In this document: in pieces, positions 17,957 through 25,638 of the stretch
How the letters are laid out: each line of letters begins with the position of its first letter
Numbering within the stretch: the first letter of the stretch is position 1
NCBI GenBank assembly: GCA_026129545.1
Contig: JAHCHX010000001.1
Span: 2,293,501 to 2,357,500, forward strand
Source of the DNA: Saprospiraceae bacterium
GTDB taxonomy: Bacteria > Bacteroidota > Bacteroidia > Chitinophagales > Saprospiraceae
Length of the DNA: 64,000 nt
Direction: 5' to 3'
Program-made: the position numbers and the translations under genes
The notes under the pieces: model-generated
Told to the model about the DNA's origin: nothing
Databases searched by the model: none
Seen by the model: only the letters and a program-made list of their open reading frames with translations

Positions 17957-19477
17957 ATCATTTTCACGGTAAGAAATCACCCACAGGCCGAAGAAGGTGA
18001 TAAGTCCGTTGATGAGAATGGTAAGGAAGCCCACGTCGAGCCATCGTTTGCACGACACCTCCACCACCCAAGTGAGCACGGGGGCCAGCACGCATATCAG
18101 TATCACCCAACGGTCGCGGATTTTCAGATTGGTGAACAGGCCAAACATGAACAACCCAAGCAGCGGCCCGTAGGTGTAGCCTGCTATTTTGAAAATCAGG
18201 TTGATGACCGCGTCGCTGCTCCAAGCATTGAGCGCCAATATGATGATGATGAACAGGATGGAAAAACCAAGATGCACCAATGTGCGCTGACGACGTTGGC
18301 GCTGCACCGCTTTTTGATAGGCCAAATGTTCGGATTCGTCGGCGTATTCGTGGGGCGGCGTTGGCGCGTTTTGTTCAAAATTCAAAAAGTCGACGCAGAA
18401 GCTAGTGGTGAGGGCTGTGAGTGCCGAATCCGAGCTGGCATAAGTGCTGGCGATGAGGCCGAGAATAAAGAAAATGCCTGCCCCCAAACCCAAGTGGTCG
18501 AAAGCGATTTTGGGGTATAGGTGGTCGGTTCGGGGCGGCACCTCCAGCCCCAGTGTGCTGGTGTAGAGGTAGAGCAGGGCACCGAGCGTGAGGAAGAGAA
18601 AATTGATGATGAGCAGGTAAATGCAGAAGACAAACATATTCTTCTGCGCTTCGCGGATGTTTTTGCAGGCCAAGTTTTTTTGCATCAGGTCTTGGTCAAG
18701 ACCCGTCATGGCCACAGCGATAAGTGCCCCGCTCAGGAATTGTTTGACAAAATGGTTGGGGTCGGAAAGGAAATTGTCGAAGAAGAAAACCTGTCCGTAT
18801 TTGCTGCTCATCACCGCCGGGATGATGTCGCCAAATCGAAAATCCAACGCTTTGCCGACCGTGATGACCGTGAACACCAAGGCGGCCAGAAAAAAAGTGG
18901 TCATGATGGTGTCCGTCCAGATGATGGTCTTCAACCCGCCCTTGAACGTGTATCCATAAATCAAGGCCAGCATCAGGGTCACTGTCAGGACGAAAGGAAC
19001 GCCCAGCGGCGCAAACACGAACATCTGCAACACGCTGGCTGCCAAAAACATACGCGCCGCAGAGCCTAAGGTGCGCGACAACAGAAAAAATGCCGAACCT
19101 GTCTTGTGCGACCAAAATCCGAATCGCTGACCGAGGTAACCGTAGATGGAGGTGAGTTGCAGGCGATAATAAAGCGGCATCAGCACGGTGGCGATGAAAA
19201 GGTAGCCCGCCAAGTAGCCCAACACGACCTGCATGTAAGAGAAAGCCATGTTAAGCCCGGAGCCACCCACCTTGCCGGGAATGGATATGAACGTGACCCC
19301 GCTGATGCTCGTGCCTATCATCGCATAAGCCACCACATACCACGGCACTTTCCGATTGGCAAGAAAAAAGCCCTCGTTGCCCACATTGCGTCCCGTCAGC
19401 CAAGCCACCCCTATCAGCATGGCGAAGTAGAGGAAAAGCACGAACAATACGAGTGCAGGCGTGAGATGTTCGGTCAT
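17954..19477 (-). CDS. Sodium:solute symporter (SSS family)
   Basis: Inner-membrane secondary transporter of 507 residues with about 13 hydrophobic helices. The early GTSISGVTFISIPGKVGG segment in helix 2-3 corresponds to the sodium/substrate-contact region of this family, and the later GLDQDLMQKNLACKNIREAQ segment is also characteristic. Solute specificity (sugar, proline, myo-inositol, pantothenate and others) cannot be deduced. The stop codon lies 35 bp before the tamB ATG, so the symporter could feed transcription into tamB-tamL, although tamB has its own candidate promoter. A TACTTTTG box sits upstream at 19524-19531. Confidence 0.9.
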   Translation of the reverse strand: MTEHLTPALVLFVLFLYFAMLIGVAWLTGRNVGNEGFFLANRKVPWYVVAYAMIGTSISGVTFISIPGKVGGSGLNMAFSYMQVVLGYLAGYLFIATVLMPLYYRLQLTSIYGYLGQRFGFWSHKTGSAFFLLSRTLGSAARMFLAASVLQMFVFAPLGVPFVLTVTLMLALIYGYTFKGGLKTIIWTDTIMTTFFLAALVFTVITVGKALDFRFGDIIPAVMSSKYGQVFFFDNFLSDPNHFVKQFLSGALIAVAMTGLDQDLMQKNLACKNIREAQKNMFVFCIYLLIINFLFLTLGALLYLYTSTLGLEVPPRTDHLYPKIAFDHLGLGAGIFFILGLIASTYASSDSALTALTTSFCVDFLNFEQNAPTPPHEYADESEHLAYQKAVQRQRRQRTLVHLGFSILFIIIILALNAWSSDAVINLIFKIAGYTYGPLLGLFMFGLFTNLKIRDRWVILICVLAPVLTWVVEVSCKRWLDVGFLTILINGLITFFGLWVISYREND

Positions 19478-19523
19478 GTCGTTGCGGCTTAGAATGCCGG
19501 AATGGGCGATTCGGGAAGCGCGG

Positions 19524-19531
19524 CAAAAGTA
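19524..19531 (-). promoter_or_regulatory. Candidate -7 box (TAnnTTTG) before the symporter
   Basis: Minus-strand TACTTTTG, with about 41 nt from the expected start point to the ATG at 19477. A TTGG lies upstream, but only 16 bp away (19550-19547), shorter than usual. Confidence 0.35.
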
Positions 19532-19589
19532 GTTTTTTTTGGCAAACCAAGATGGTGGGCAAAAATGTGCATGGGGGTTTGCCTCTGCT

Positions 19590-20342
19590 TCACTGATTCA
19601 GCCACGACTTAAAATCTCTCGCGGTCTCGGTGCTGACAATCACTTCTCGCGGGGCTTGGGGCTTCAAATCCACTTTGACGCGGCTTTTGGAAAGCACCGT
19701 GATTTTGTCAATCGCGTCGAAGTGGGCGATGTAGCTGCGGTTGAGCCGAAAAAAATGCGTCGGGTCGAGCAAGTCTTCGAGGTCGGCCAATTTGTACTCC
19801 ACGATGAAGCGAGCGCCATCCTTTTTCACCAGATAAACGTAGCGGTCTTCGCCCTCAAAATAGGCAACATCATCGGCTTTCACGCTGAGGATTTTCTCGC
19901 GGCGCGACACCAAAAAACGCTGTTGGTAAGAACGCTGGGGCTGCTGGAGCGCCTGCAACAACTGATGCACGTCGAAAGCGGGTTGGGGCTGACGAGTGGC
20001 GCGGTACTTTTCGAGGCTTTGAGCAAGTTCCTCTTTGTCAATGGGTTTGAGCAAGTAATCGAGGCTGTTCACCTTGAAGGCCCGCAATGCGTATTGGTCG
20101 TAGGCAGTGGTGAAAATGACGGGGGCCTTCACTTCCGTCTGCTCAAAAATTTTGAAGCTCAAATCGTCGGCAAGGTGAATATCGAGGAAAATCAGGTCGG
20201 TCTCGTTGGCTTGCAGCCACGCCACCGTGCCACGCACCGAATCGAGTTTGGCCTGAATCTCGATGTGAGGGTCAAGTTCGCGCAGCAGTTTTTCCAAGTT
20301 GTCTCGCGCGTGTTTTTCGTCTTCTACAATGATGACTCGCAT
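19590..20342 (-). CDS. LytTR-family response regulator
   Basis: 250-residue response regulator: N-terminal receiver with acidic pocket EDE (7-9) and phospho-acceptor D54 (IFLDIHL), switch Thr/Lys in FTTAYDQ and LKPID, then a C-terminal LytTR DNA-binding domain (about 145-250, with HFFRLNRSYIAHFDAI). The frame is open to 20411, but receivers start at MRVIIVEDE, so the ATG at 20342 is used. It follows the receiver-kinase fusion gene by 128 bp on the same strand and is its likely partner. LytTR regulators in Bacteroidota often control envelope or polysaccharide genes; the target here is unknown. Confidence 0.92.
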   Translation of the reverse strand: MRVIIVEDEKHARDNLEKLLRELDPHIEIQAKLDSVRGTVAWLQANETDLIFLDIHLADDLSFKIFEQTEVKAPVIFTTAYDQYALRAFKVNSLDYLLKPIDKEELAQSLEKYRATRQPQPAFDVHQLLQALQQPQRSYQQRFLVSRREKILSVKADDVAYFEGEDRYVYLVKKDGARFIVEYKLADLEDLLDPTHFFRLNRSYIAHFDAIDKITVLSKSRVKVDLKPQAPREVIVSTETARDFKSWLNQ

Positions 20343-20470
20343 AGCAGTTGGTTGGGCTGTTAACAGGAGATTGCGCAGTTGTGGGGTAGCCAAAAGTTGG
20401 ATGTTGCTCATCGGACAGTGGTCTTAATAGTTCATCTCCATTGTCGTTTGTGAGGCGCTTCATCTCAACG

Positions 20471-21484
20471 CTAAGCCTCCTCGATGAGCGGCACCCGCAC
20501 GACGTACGCTTGTTCGGTCTTTTCAAATTCGACGGGTTCGGGGGTGATGAGCTGATAGCGCGTTTTCAGGATTTGCAGGCCGAGGTGCGTGGATTCTGCC
20601 GGGGAGCCGCGCAGTTGGAGGTTGTTCGACACTTCCAGCTTGCCATCGGGGGTGAGGCCAACACGGATGCGCAACGGATGCTCCGCCGATGCCATGTTGT
20701 GTTTCACCGCATTTTCCAATAAAATTTGGAGGGTGAACGGGGGCAAGCAGTGTCGCCACGCGGCGGCAGGCACTTCGATTTCCACGTTCAAACTGTCGGC
20801 AAAACGCATTTTTTGCAAATAGACGTAGGAGTCGGCAAAGTCCAATTCTTGGCTCAACGACACCAATGGCTGCTCGCGCAACTCCAACAATTTGCGATAG
20901 ACCTTCGAGAAGCGATGGGTGAACTCTACTGCCTTCGCGGGGTCTTGCGGGATGAGCGCCGCGAGGATGTTCATGCTGTTGAACAAAAAATGAGGGTTTA
21001 TTTGGCTCTTGAGCAGCTCGAATTGGGAAAGTATGTTGGCCTTTTCTTGGCGCTCGGTGCGGAGCGACAGTTCCATGTTTTCCTCCACCAAACGGCGGTT
21101 GAGTTGTCGGAGGGTGTAAGCTTCCAAGGCTCGGTCGAGGATGTTTTTCAGCTCGTCGGTGTCCCAAGGCTTGGTCGCAAAATGATACACTTTGCCCTTG
21201 TTGATGGCATCTATCACCGCTTGGATGTCGCTGTAGCCCGTCAGGATGATGCGCACCACGTCGGGGTGTTCGTCGCGAATGCGCTCGAAGAGTTCCACGC
21301 CCGTCATGCGTGGCATCCGTTGGTCGCTTACGATGAGGTCAACCGGCTGTTTTTTGAGCAATTCCAAAGCTTCCTCGCCGCTTTGGGCGGTCAGCACGGT
21401 GTAGTATTTTCTGAAAAAACTCCTGAAAACCAAAAGGTTGTCCTCTTCGTCGTCCACACATAATATGATGTGATGGGTTTCCAT
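20471..21484 (-). CDS. Receiver-LytS histidine kinase fusion
   Basis: 337-residue cytoplasmic protein joining a response-regulator receiver (acidic DDEED at 11-15, phospho-acceptor D54 in VSDQRMP, Lys105 in ATKPWD) through a coiled coil (about 115-155) to a LytS-type kinase (His_kinase family, phospho-His H165 in QINPHFLFNS, N-box LLENAVKH near 250). It has no membrane segment, so it must be fed by another kinase through its receiver. The ATP lid region is degenerate (SNNLQL where many kinases show DxGxG), as is common for LytS enzymes in this phylum. The LytTR regulator downstream is the expected output. Divergent from the TonB-C gene. Confidence 0.9.
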   Translation of the reverse strand: METHHIILCVDDEEDNLLVFRSFFRKYYTVLTAQSGEEALELLKKQPVDLIVSDQRMPRMTGVELFERIRDEHPDVVRIILTGYSDIQAVIDAINKGKVYHFATKPWDTDELKNILDRALEAYTLRQLNRRLVEENMELSLRTERQEKANILSQFELLKSQINPHFLFNSMNILAALIPQDPAKAVEFTHRFSKVYRKLLELREQPLVSLSQELDFADSYVYLQKMRFADSLNVEIEVPAAAWRHCLPPFTLQILLENAVKHNMASAEHPLRIRVGLTPDGKLEVSNNLQLRGSPAESTHLGLQILKTRYQLITPEPVEFEKTEQAYVVRVPLIEEA

Positions 21485-21739
21485 GCCCGAAAGGTAGTGA
21501 AGAGGGGAGCGCTCAAATCATTTGAAGTGACAAATAGTTGTGGATTCGATTGTGCCAACCATCCACCATCCGTCACCAATTGCGGCAAATGCGCCTTGAC
21601 GCCCCTTGCCACATTGCCTTCACCCGCCTTTTTTCCCATTTCACTGCGCCGACTGGCTCGCTCGCTTCAGTTCGTTGGCACGTCGAGCACGGTCGAGGGT
21701 AAGTTTGTGTCATCACAAATGAGAAATCAACCTACTGTC

Positions 21740-22141
21740 ATGAGAACGCTTGTCTTGTTTTTCGCCATATCCCTCCTCAACCAACTCAATGCCCAAAAGC
21801 GCCACTATGAAGGCCCGGAAGTGCGGGATGCTCAATTCGCCGACACTTTTGCTCTGCTTTCCCAGTATTTCAGCCAACACTTGCGCTACCCGGAAGCCGC
21901 CGCCATGCGCCACATCGAAGGGGTAGTAGTGGTCACTTTCACCGTGAACGCCGACGGAACGATTGGCCAAGCCAAAGTCCGTCATGGTCTGGGACACGGC
22001 TGCGACGAAGAGGCCCTCCGACTTGTGCAAGCCATGCCGCCGTGGCAGCCAGCCACCCTTGACGGCAAACCCGTGGCTTGTGGGAAAACGGTACGCATCG
22101 AGTTCAGAGCAGGTAAAAAAAGCCTCGCCAGAAGCCTGTAA
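21740..22141 (+). CDS. Secreted TonB C-terminal domain protein
   Basis: About 133 residues: a signal peptide (MRTLVLFFAISLLNQLNAQ) and a single TonB_C domain (about 50-125), with the family landmarks YPEAA, EGVVVVTFTVNADGTI and MPPWQPA. Unlike a real TonB it has no cytoplasmic anchor or Pro-rich spacer, so it is probably a periplasmic or outer-membrane-associated TonB-like domain rather than an energy transducer. The ATG at 21719 (seven residues longer) is an alternative start. A weak promoter match (TAAGTTTG, 21700-21707, with a TTG 22 bp upstream) precedes it. The upstream frame to 21470 lacks coding character. Confidence 0.75.
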   Translation: MRTLVLFFAISLLNQLNAQKRHYEGPEVRDAQFADTFALLSQYFSQHLRYPEAAAMRHIEGVVVVTFTVNADGTIGQAKVRHGLGHGCDEEALRLVQAMPPWQPATLDGKPVACGKTVRIEFRAGKKSLARSL

Positions 22142-22216
22142 ATCAGCATCTGTTGATAATCGTGAAAAACGCTACGACTAACCTTCCAAAAATTTTAAAA
22201 TCAAAAATCGAACGTC

Positions 22217-22648
22217 ATGAAAAATACTCTTGCAGTCATCACCGTCGCTTTCGCACTTATTTTTTCCATACAAGGAACTCAAGCCCAAATCAAAAACGTG
22301 TGGGTGGGCGGCAAGCCCGGTCGCCCCATTGACTGGAACGTGGCCGCCAACTGGTCGCTCCAACGGGTTCCCAACGAGTTTCACGATGTAGTAATCCCCA
22401 ACACCTCCACCACCACGGCTTCTTACCCGGTGATTGATGAAGAGGTGAAAATACACACGCTGCGCGTAGAGAGTGGTGCCAAGCTGTTCATACTGCCAAC
22501 AGGCAAACTGAACCTTCAAGCAACAGGCATGAACGCGAAGGAAGTGCTGGCCAACAGAGGCGCCATAGAAAATCAAAGCCACAACCTGATTGGGCTGCAC
22601 CCTTCCACACTGCTCGGAGAAACAAGCAGCTTCGTTGCTGACAAATAA
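22217..22648 (+). CDS. Short secreted protein of unknown function
   Basis: 143 residues with a clear signal peptide (cleavage after GTQAQ). The mature part begins NVWVGGKPGRPIDWNVAANW and continues with VPNEFHDVVIPN and VIDEEVKIHTLRVESGAKL. This pattern (W-x-G-G, N-W, P-x-x-x-D-V-V-I-P) is common at the start of large T9SS beta-helix adhesins in Bacteroidota, where strands begin to stack. Here the protein stops after about 100 residues with no sorting domain, so it is either a small stand-alone secreted protein or the remnant of a longer one. A strong terminator follows. Function not known. Confidence 0.7.
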   Translation: MKNTLAVITVAFALIFSIQGTQAQIKNVWVGGKPGRPIDWNVAANWSLQRVPNEFHDVVIPNTSTTTASYPVIDEEVKIHTLRVESGAKLFILPTGKLNLQATGMNAKEVLANRGAIENQSHNLIGLHPSTLLGETSSFVADK

Positions 22649-22679
22649 AAAGGGATGAAAGGGAGTCTAAGGCTATGCC

Positions 22680-22716
22680 AACCGACCGACGCAACAGCGT
22701 CAGGTCGGTTTTTTTA
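22680..22716 (+). terminator. Rho-independent terminator
   Basis: A 13-bp stem (AACCGACCGACGC paired with GCGTCAGGTCGGTT, one bulged T) with loop AACA is followed directly by a run of seven T. It closes the short secreted-protein gene and lies at the 3' end of the convergent RNase H gene (stop at 22714). Confidence 0.85.
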
Positions 22717-23343
22717 TTTTCGGCCAAAATCAGCGGGAATTTCCCCCCACGACTCGGTCTCCCACTTCAGGATTGGGTTGGTGATATTGTTGGCAGCCAG
22801 CCAGCGTTCGGCCCGCTCGATGAGTTCGAAGAGCGTATCGTTGCGCCCGGTGCGCTCCAGCTTGGTGTTGCACTTGCCTTTTTTCACCCAGCCTTGCGCG
22901 ATTTTGGAGTCCGAATAAATCGGCATTGAGGGTTTGCCTTGTTGTTTCAGCATAGCAAGCGCATGCACGAGGGCGAGGAACTCACCTACATTGTTGGTGC
23001 CATCCTCCAAAGGGCCTACATGAAAAAGCCGCTTTCCGTCGGCAGTGTAAACCCCCTGATACTCCATGTCGCCGGGGTTGCCACTGCAAGCCGCATCCAC
23101 AGCCACGCTCTCCTTGACAATGGCCGAACGCGGCACCTTCTCAGCACTTGGCGGCTTGCTATCCGATTTTTTGACGTAGGCCCAATAGCTTTCTTTCAAT
23201 GCTTTTTCGGCCGCGGCTCGGCTCTCAAAACTCTTGTATTTGGCTTGGGCATAGCCTTCCACTTGCCGCTTGGCCGCTTCCCAAGTGGTGTAAATGCCGG
23301 GCGTGTGGCCTTCCCAGACGACGTAGAATTTTTGCTTGGGCAT
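22714..23343 (-). CDS. rnhA: Viroplasmin-type ribonuclease H
   Basis: 209 residues: N-terminal caulimovirus-viroplasmin/HBD domain (about 1-50; KFYVVWEGHTPGIYTTWEAA and YKSFESRAAAEKAL), which binds RNA-DNA hybrids, a short linker, then an RNase H1 domain (about 68-205) with VAVDAACSGNPG (Asp), NNVGEFLALVHAL (Glu) and YSDSKIAQGW (Asp) as catalytic carboxylates. It removes RNA from RNA-DNA hybrids during replication and R-loop repair. The ATG at 23343 is chosen because the viroplasmin domain starts MPKQKFYVVW; the 12 extra upstream residues come from the repeat region. A MITE copy lies just upstream (23389-23556). Confidence 0.93.
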   Translation of the reverse strand: MPKQKFYVVWEGHTPGIYTTWEAAKRQVEGYAQAKYKSFESRAAAEKALKESYWAYVKKSDSKPPSAEKVPRSAIVKESVAVDAACSGNPGDMEYQGVYTADGKRLFHVGPLEDGTNNVGEFLALVHALAMLKQQGKPSMPIYSDSKIAQGWVKKGKCNTKLERTGRNDTLFELIERAERWLAANNITNPILKWETESWGEIPADFGRK

Positions 23344-23368
23344 AAGAGAAGTTGTTGAGAGGTTGAGG

Positions 23369-23589
23369 TGTTGAGGCATCGAGATGGGGAGAGTGCTCGG
23401 AAAAGTGTGTCAAATCATACCGGATGTTTTCTTTTTACGCAATACACGCCGCGCTTAAAGGAATGTAAGTTATTGAAAACCAAAACCCTGTGCCCTTCGT
23501 GCCTCTATGTTTTCTTATCGTCTCCATTAAGATGACACAGTTTTCTGAACACTCTCCCCATCCATCATCTCCTCCTCGATGCCTCAACA
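23369..23589. repeat. Outer inverted repeat enclosing MITE copy 1
   Basis: The 15-mer TGTTGAGGCATCGAG at 23369-23383 recurs in reverse complement at 23575-23589, and GATGGG/CCCATC directly abuts the MITE ends, so this copy is enclosed by a longer interrupted palindrome. The right arm holds about 13 extra bases. No simple target duplication is visible at this copy. Confidence 0.75.
23389..23556. mobile_element. 168-bp MITE, copy 1
   Basis: Non-coding element with terminal inverted repeats: GAGAGTGCTCGGAAAAGTGT at the left and the complement of TTTTCTGAACACTCTC at the right (about 23 bp, three mismatches). By hand alignment it differs from the copy at 50809-50976 at 9 of 168 positions and has the same length. 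The interior (CTTTTTACGCAATACACGCC) has no ORF. It lies upstream of the RNase H gene and downstream of the outer-membrane protein gene. Confidence 0.88.
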
Positions 23590-23602
23590 AATCCCCAAAA
23601 AC

Positions 23603-24787
23603 TCAAAGTTGCAACAAATTGACGCTGTAATAAACAGCCACGCCCATAAGCGAAACCCGTCCATTGGTTTGCTGAGTGCCTTTGGTGGTGCGCACATAGA
23701 GATTGTCGAGGTCCGACAGGCCGAGATTGGCACGAATGCCGATTTTGCCCCCGATGTCTTTTTTGCCGAAATTAAGCTTGTATTGCAAACCCGCGAGCAC
23801 GCCGAGGTCGTTTTTCTTGAAATCGTTGTTCGACTCGAACAGCTGATTTTCACCCTGCGGCTCCACCACCCCGTTGAGCCGGCTGGTGAGCAGGATACCA
23901 TAGTAAGGCCCGACCAACAGAGACAAACGCCCGTCGCGCTTGAAGGTGATTTCGGGAGCGACGGCGAGCGTGAGCCATAGGGTACTGTAAGTGCCGTCGC
24001 GCCGATAGACAATCAGCGAATCGTCGAAAATGTCGAAGGCCGAGTTTGCGGAAGAATATCTGCCAGCCAAGCCTATCTCGCAGTTGATGGACACAAATCC
24101 GCCGCGTCCGTTGAAGACAGCTTGAGTGCCCAATTCCCAGCCCGGCCGCCAGCCAAACTTCGGCTCGGTAGCGCCTGACAAGGGTATCAAAGTGCCCGAA
24201 CCGCGCAAGGTATTGGCGTTGATGCCGCCCCGCACCCGAAATTCAACGGAGCCGGGCGTGAATTCGCGCTCAAACACATATTCTTGTGTCACCGTTCGGT
24301 TGTTGCGCTTGCCTTCGGTGAAGACTTGCAGCTCACGGTTGCCAAGCAACAAGTAGCGGATTTTCTGGGGGTCGTCGTGTGCGGGATTTTCAAACAAATA
24401 GCCATCGTAGTCAGCTTGCGTAAGTTTGAAAACGATGGGGCGATTTTGATTTTGGCCGCGCACGTTGACGATGTAACTGATGGTCGTGTCGCGCCGTTCG
24501 ATGCGCATGGTTTCGAGCAGCACCGTGTCGCCGTTTTCAGGTTTGATGCGCATGCCGCGACCGACAAACGTGCTGTCGTCCTCAATTTGCCAATACTCGA
24601 GTCGGTCGCCCCTGTCGGTAGGCATAAACCAGGTGCCGTCCAGCGCGCGCAACTCGCGCATGATGCCTTTGAGGTCGTCAACTTGGGAAAAAACCGAGAA
24701 AGGGGCGAAGAAAAAAGTCGAAAACAGGCCTACTATCAACCATTTGACAGTAGGCAAAGCGGGGAGTAGTCGTGAGCGTATTAGCAT
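23603..24787 (-). CDS. Outer-membrane protein with N-terminal lipocalin-like (DUF6265-type) domain
   Basis: 394 residues. A signal peptide (WLIVGLFSTFFFAPFSVFSQ) is followed by a domain of about 130 residues that opens LRALDGTWFMPTDRGDRLEYW and keeps the GTW...E.W pattern of DUF6265/lipocalin-like proteins. The C-terminal half is rich in alternating hydrophobic strands (FGWRPGWELGTQAVF; LSLLVGPYYGILLTSRLNG) and resembles a PorT/OmpA-like eight-stranded barrel ending in VAVYYSVNLLQL. The combination suggests a surface or periplasm-facing ligand domain on a small barrel. The ATG at 24787 is preferred because it starts the signal peptide. Role unknown. Confidence 0.7.
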   Translation of the reverse strand: MLIRSRLLPALPTVKWLIVGLFSTFFFAPFSVFSQVDDLKGIMRELRALDGTWFMPTDRGDRLEYWQIEDDSTFVGRGMRIKPENGDTVLLETMRIERRDTTISYIVNVRGQNQNRPIVFKLTQADYDGYLFENPAHDDPQKIRYLLLGNRELQVFTEGKRNNRTVTQEYVFEREFTPGSVEFRVRGGINANTLRGSGTLIPLSGATEPKFGWRPGWELGTQAVFNGRGGFVSINCEIGLAGRYSSANSAFDIFDDSLIVYRRDGTYSTLWLTLAVAPEITFKRDGRLSLLVGPYYGILLTSRLNGVVEPQGENQLFESNNDFKKNDLGVLAGLQYKLNFGKKDIGGKIGIRANLGLSDLDNLYVRTTKGTQQTNGRVSLMGVAVYYSVNLLQL

Positions 24788-24877
24788 GGGTCGAAATTTT
24801 GAGGCAAAAAAACGAGGAAGTTTTGTCTTTGTGGGCATTAAATCCTCACGGAGGATTATGAAGCATTCGCCAAATGG

Positions 24878-24986
24878 AACACTATACTTCGCGTCGTCAA
24901 ATTTTGGGCATGGCTACAACCGCAATCTGTTCAAAATCAAGAAGAGCGAGCACGTCAATCTGACAAATCCTAACGAATCAAGGTAT
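24878..24986. repeat. Diverged intergenic repeat of about 110 bp, copy A
   Basis: Shares ordered blocks with 62941-63045: GGGCATGG, ATCTG.TCAAAATCA, CTGACAAATCCTA.CGA.TCAAGGTAT. Between the blocks the two copies differ by small indels. No ORF is conserved. It lies upstream of the ECF sigma gene. Confidence 0.75.
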
Positions 24987-25024
24987 AAATTCCTAAGCCT
25001 CCGTGCAACCCTCCCGGCAAAAAG

Positions 25025-25600
25025 ATGTCACTACAATCAAATAGCGAAATGGACGCCACACAAACGCACCGCGACCTGATAGAACGCTGCAAAGAAGGAC
25101 GCCGTGATGCCCAGTTCGAGTTGTATCGCTTGTATTCAAAAGCCATGTACAACACCGCACTGCGCATGGTGCAAAACGCTCACGATGCCGAAGACCTACT
25201 GCAAAGTATTTTTGTGGAAGTCTTTAGCAAACTGGACACCTTCCGACACGAAAGCAGCGTAGGCGCTTGGATAAAGCGCATCACGGTCAACAAATGCATC
25301 AACTTCCTTAAAAGCCGCCGCTTAGCCCTGACGGAGCTGACGCAGCACAATGACCGCGCCGACGAACAAGCGCCAGAACCCGAGCCGCCCTACTCCGTGG
25401 AGCGCATCAACCAGGCCATCAGCGATTTGCCCGACGGTTATCGCGTCGTGTTCAGCCTCTACGCCCTTGAGGGCTACGACCATGAGGAAATCGCCCAAGT
25501 GCTTGGCATCACGGAAGCGACTTCCAAATCGCAGTATAGCCGCGCAAAAGCCAAATTGCGCGAAACATTGACAGCAACAACCCCTAGGGTGCGCTCCTGA
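25025..25600 (+). CDS. ECF RNA polymerase sigma factor
   Basis: 191-residue sigma-70 family protein with only regions 2 and 4. Region 2 covers about 25-100 (NAHDAEDLLQSIFVEVFSKL, then the DNA-melting segment VGAWIKRITVNKCINFLKSR) and region 4 about 130-185 (LPDGYRVVFSLYALEGYDHE, then HTH EIAQVLGITEATSKSQYSRA). It redirects RNA polymerase to a small regulon when released from its anti-sigma partner. The next gene, 38 bp downstream, encodes a one-TM protein in the anti-sigma position. The ATG at 25049 is an alternative start eight codons later. The repeat at 24878-24986 lies just upstream and may hold the promoter. Confidence 0.93.
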   Translation: MSLQSNSEMDATQTHRDLIERCKEGRRDAQFELYRLYSKAMYNTALRMVQNAHDAEDLLQSIFVEVFSKLDTFRHESSVGAWIKRITVNKCINFLKSRRLALTELTQHNDRADEQAPEPEPPYSVERINQAISDLPDGYRVVFSLYALEGYDHEEIAQVLGITEATSKSQYSRAKAKLRETLTATTPRVRS

Positions 25601-25638
25601 GACCAAATTATTCGCCAAGCCAAAAACCTTCATAAAAA

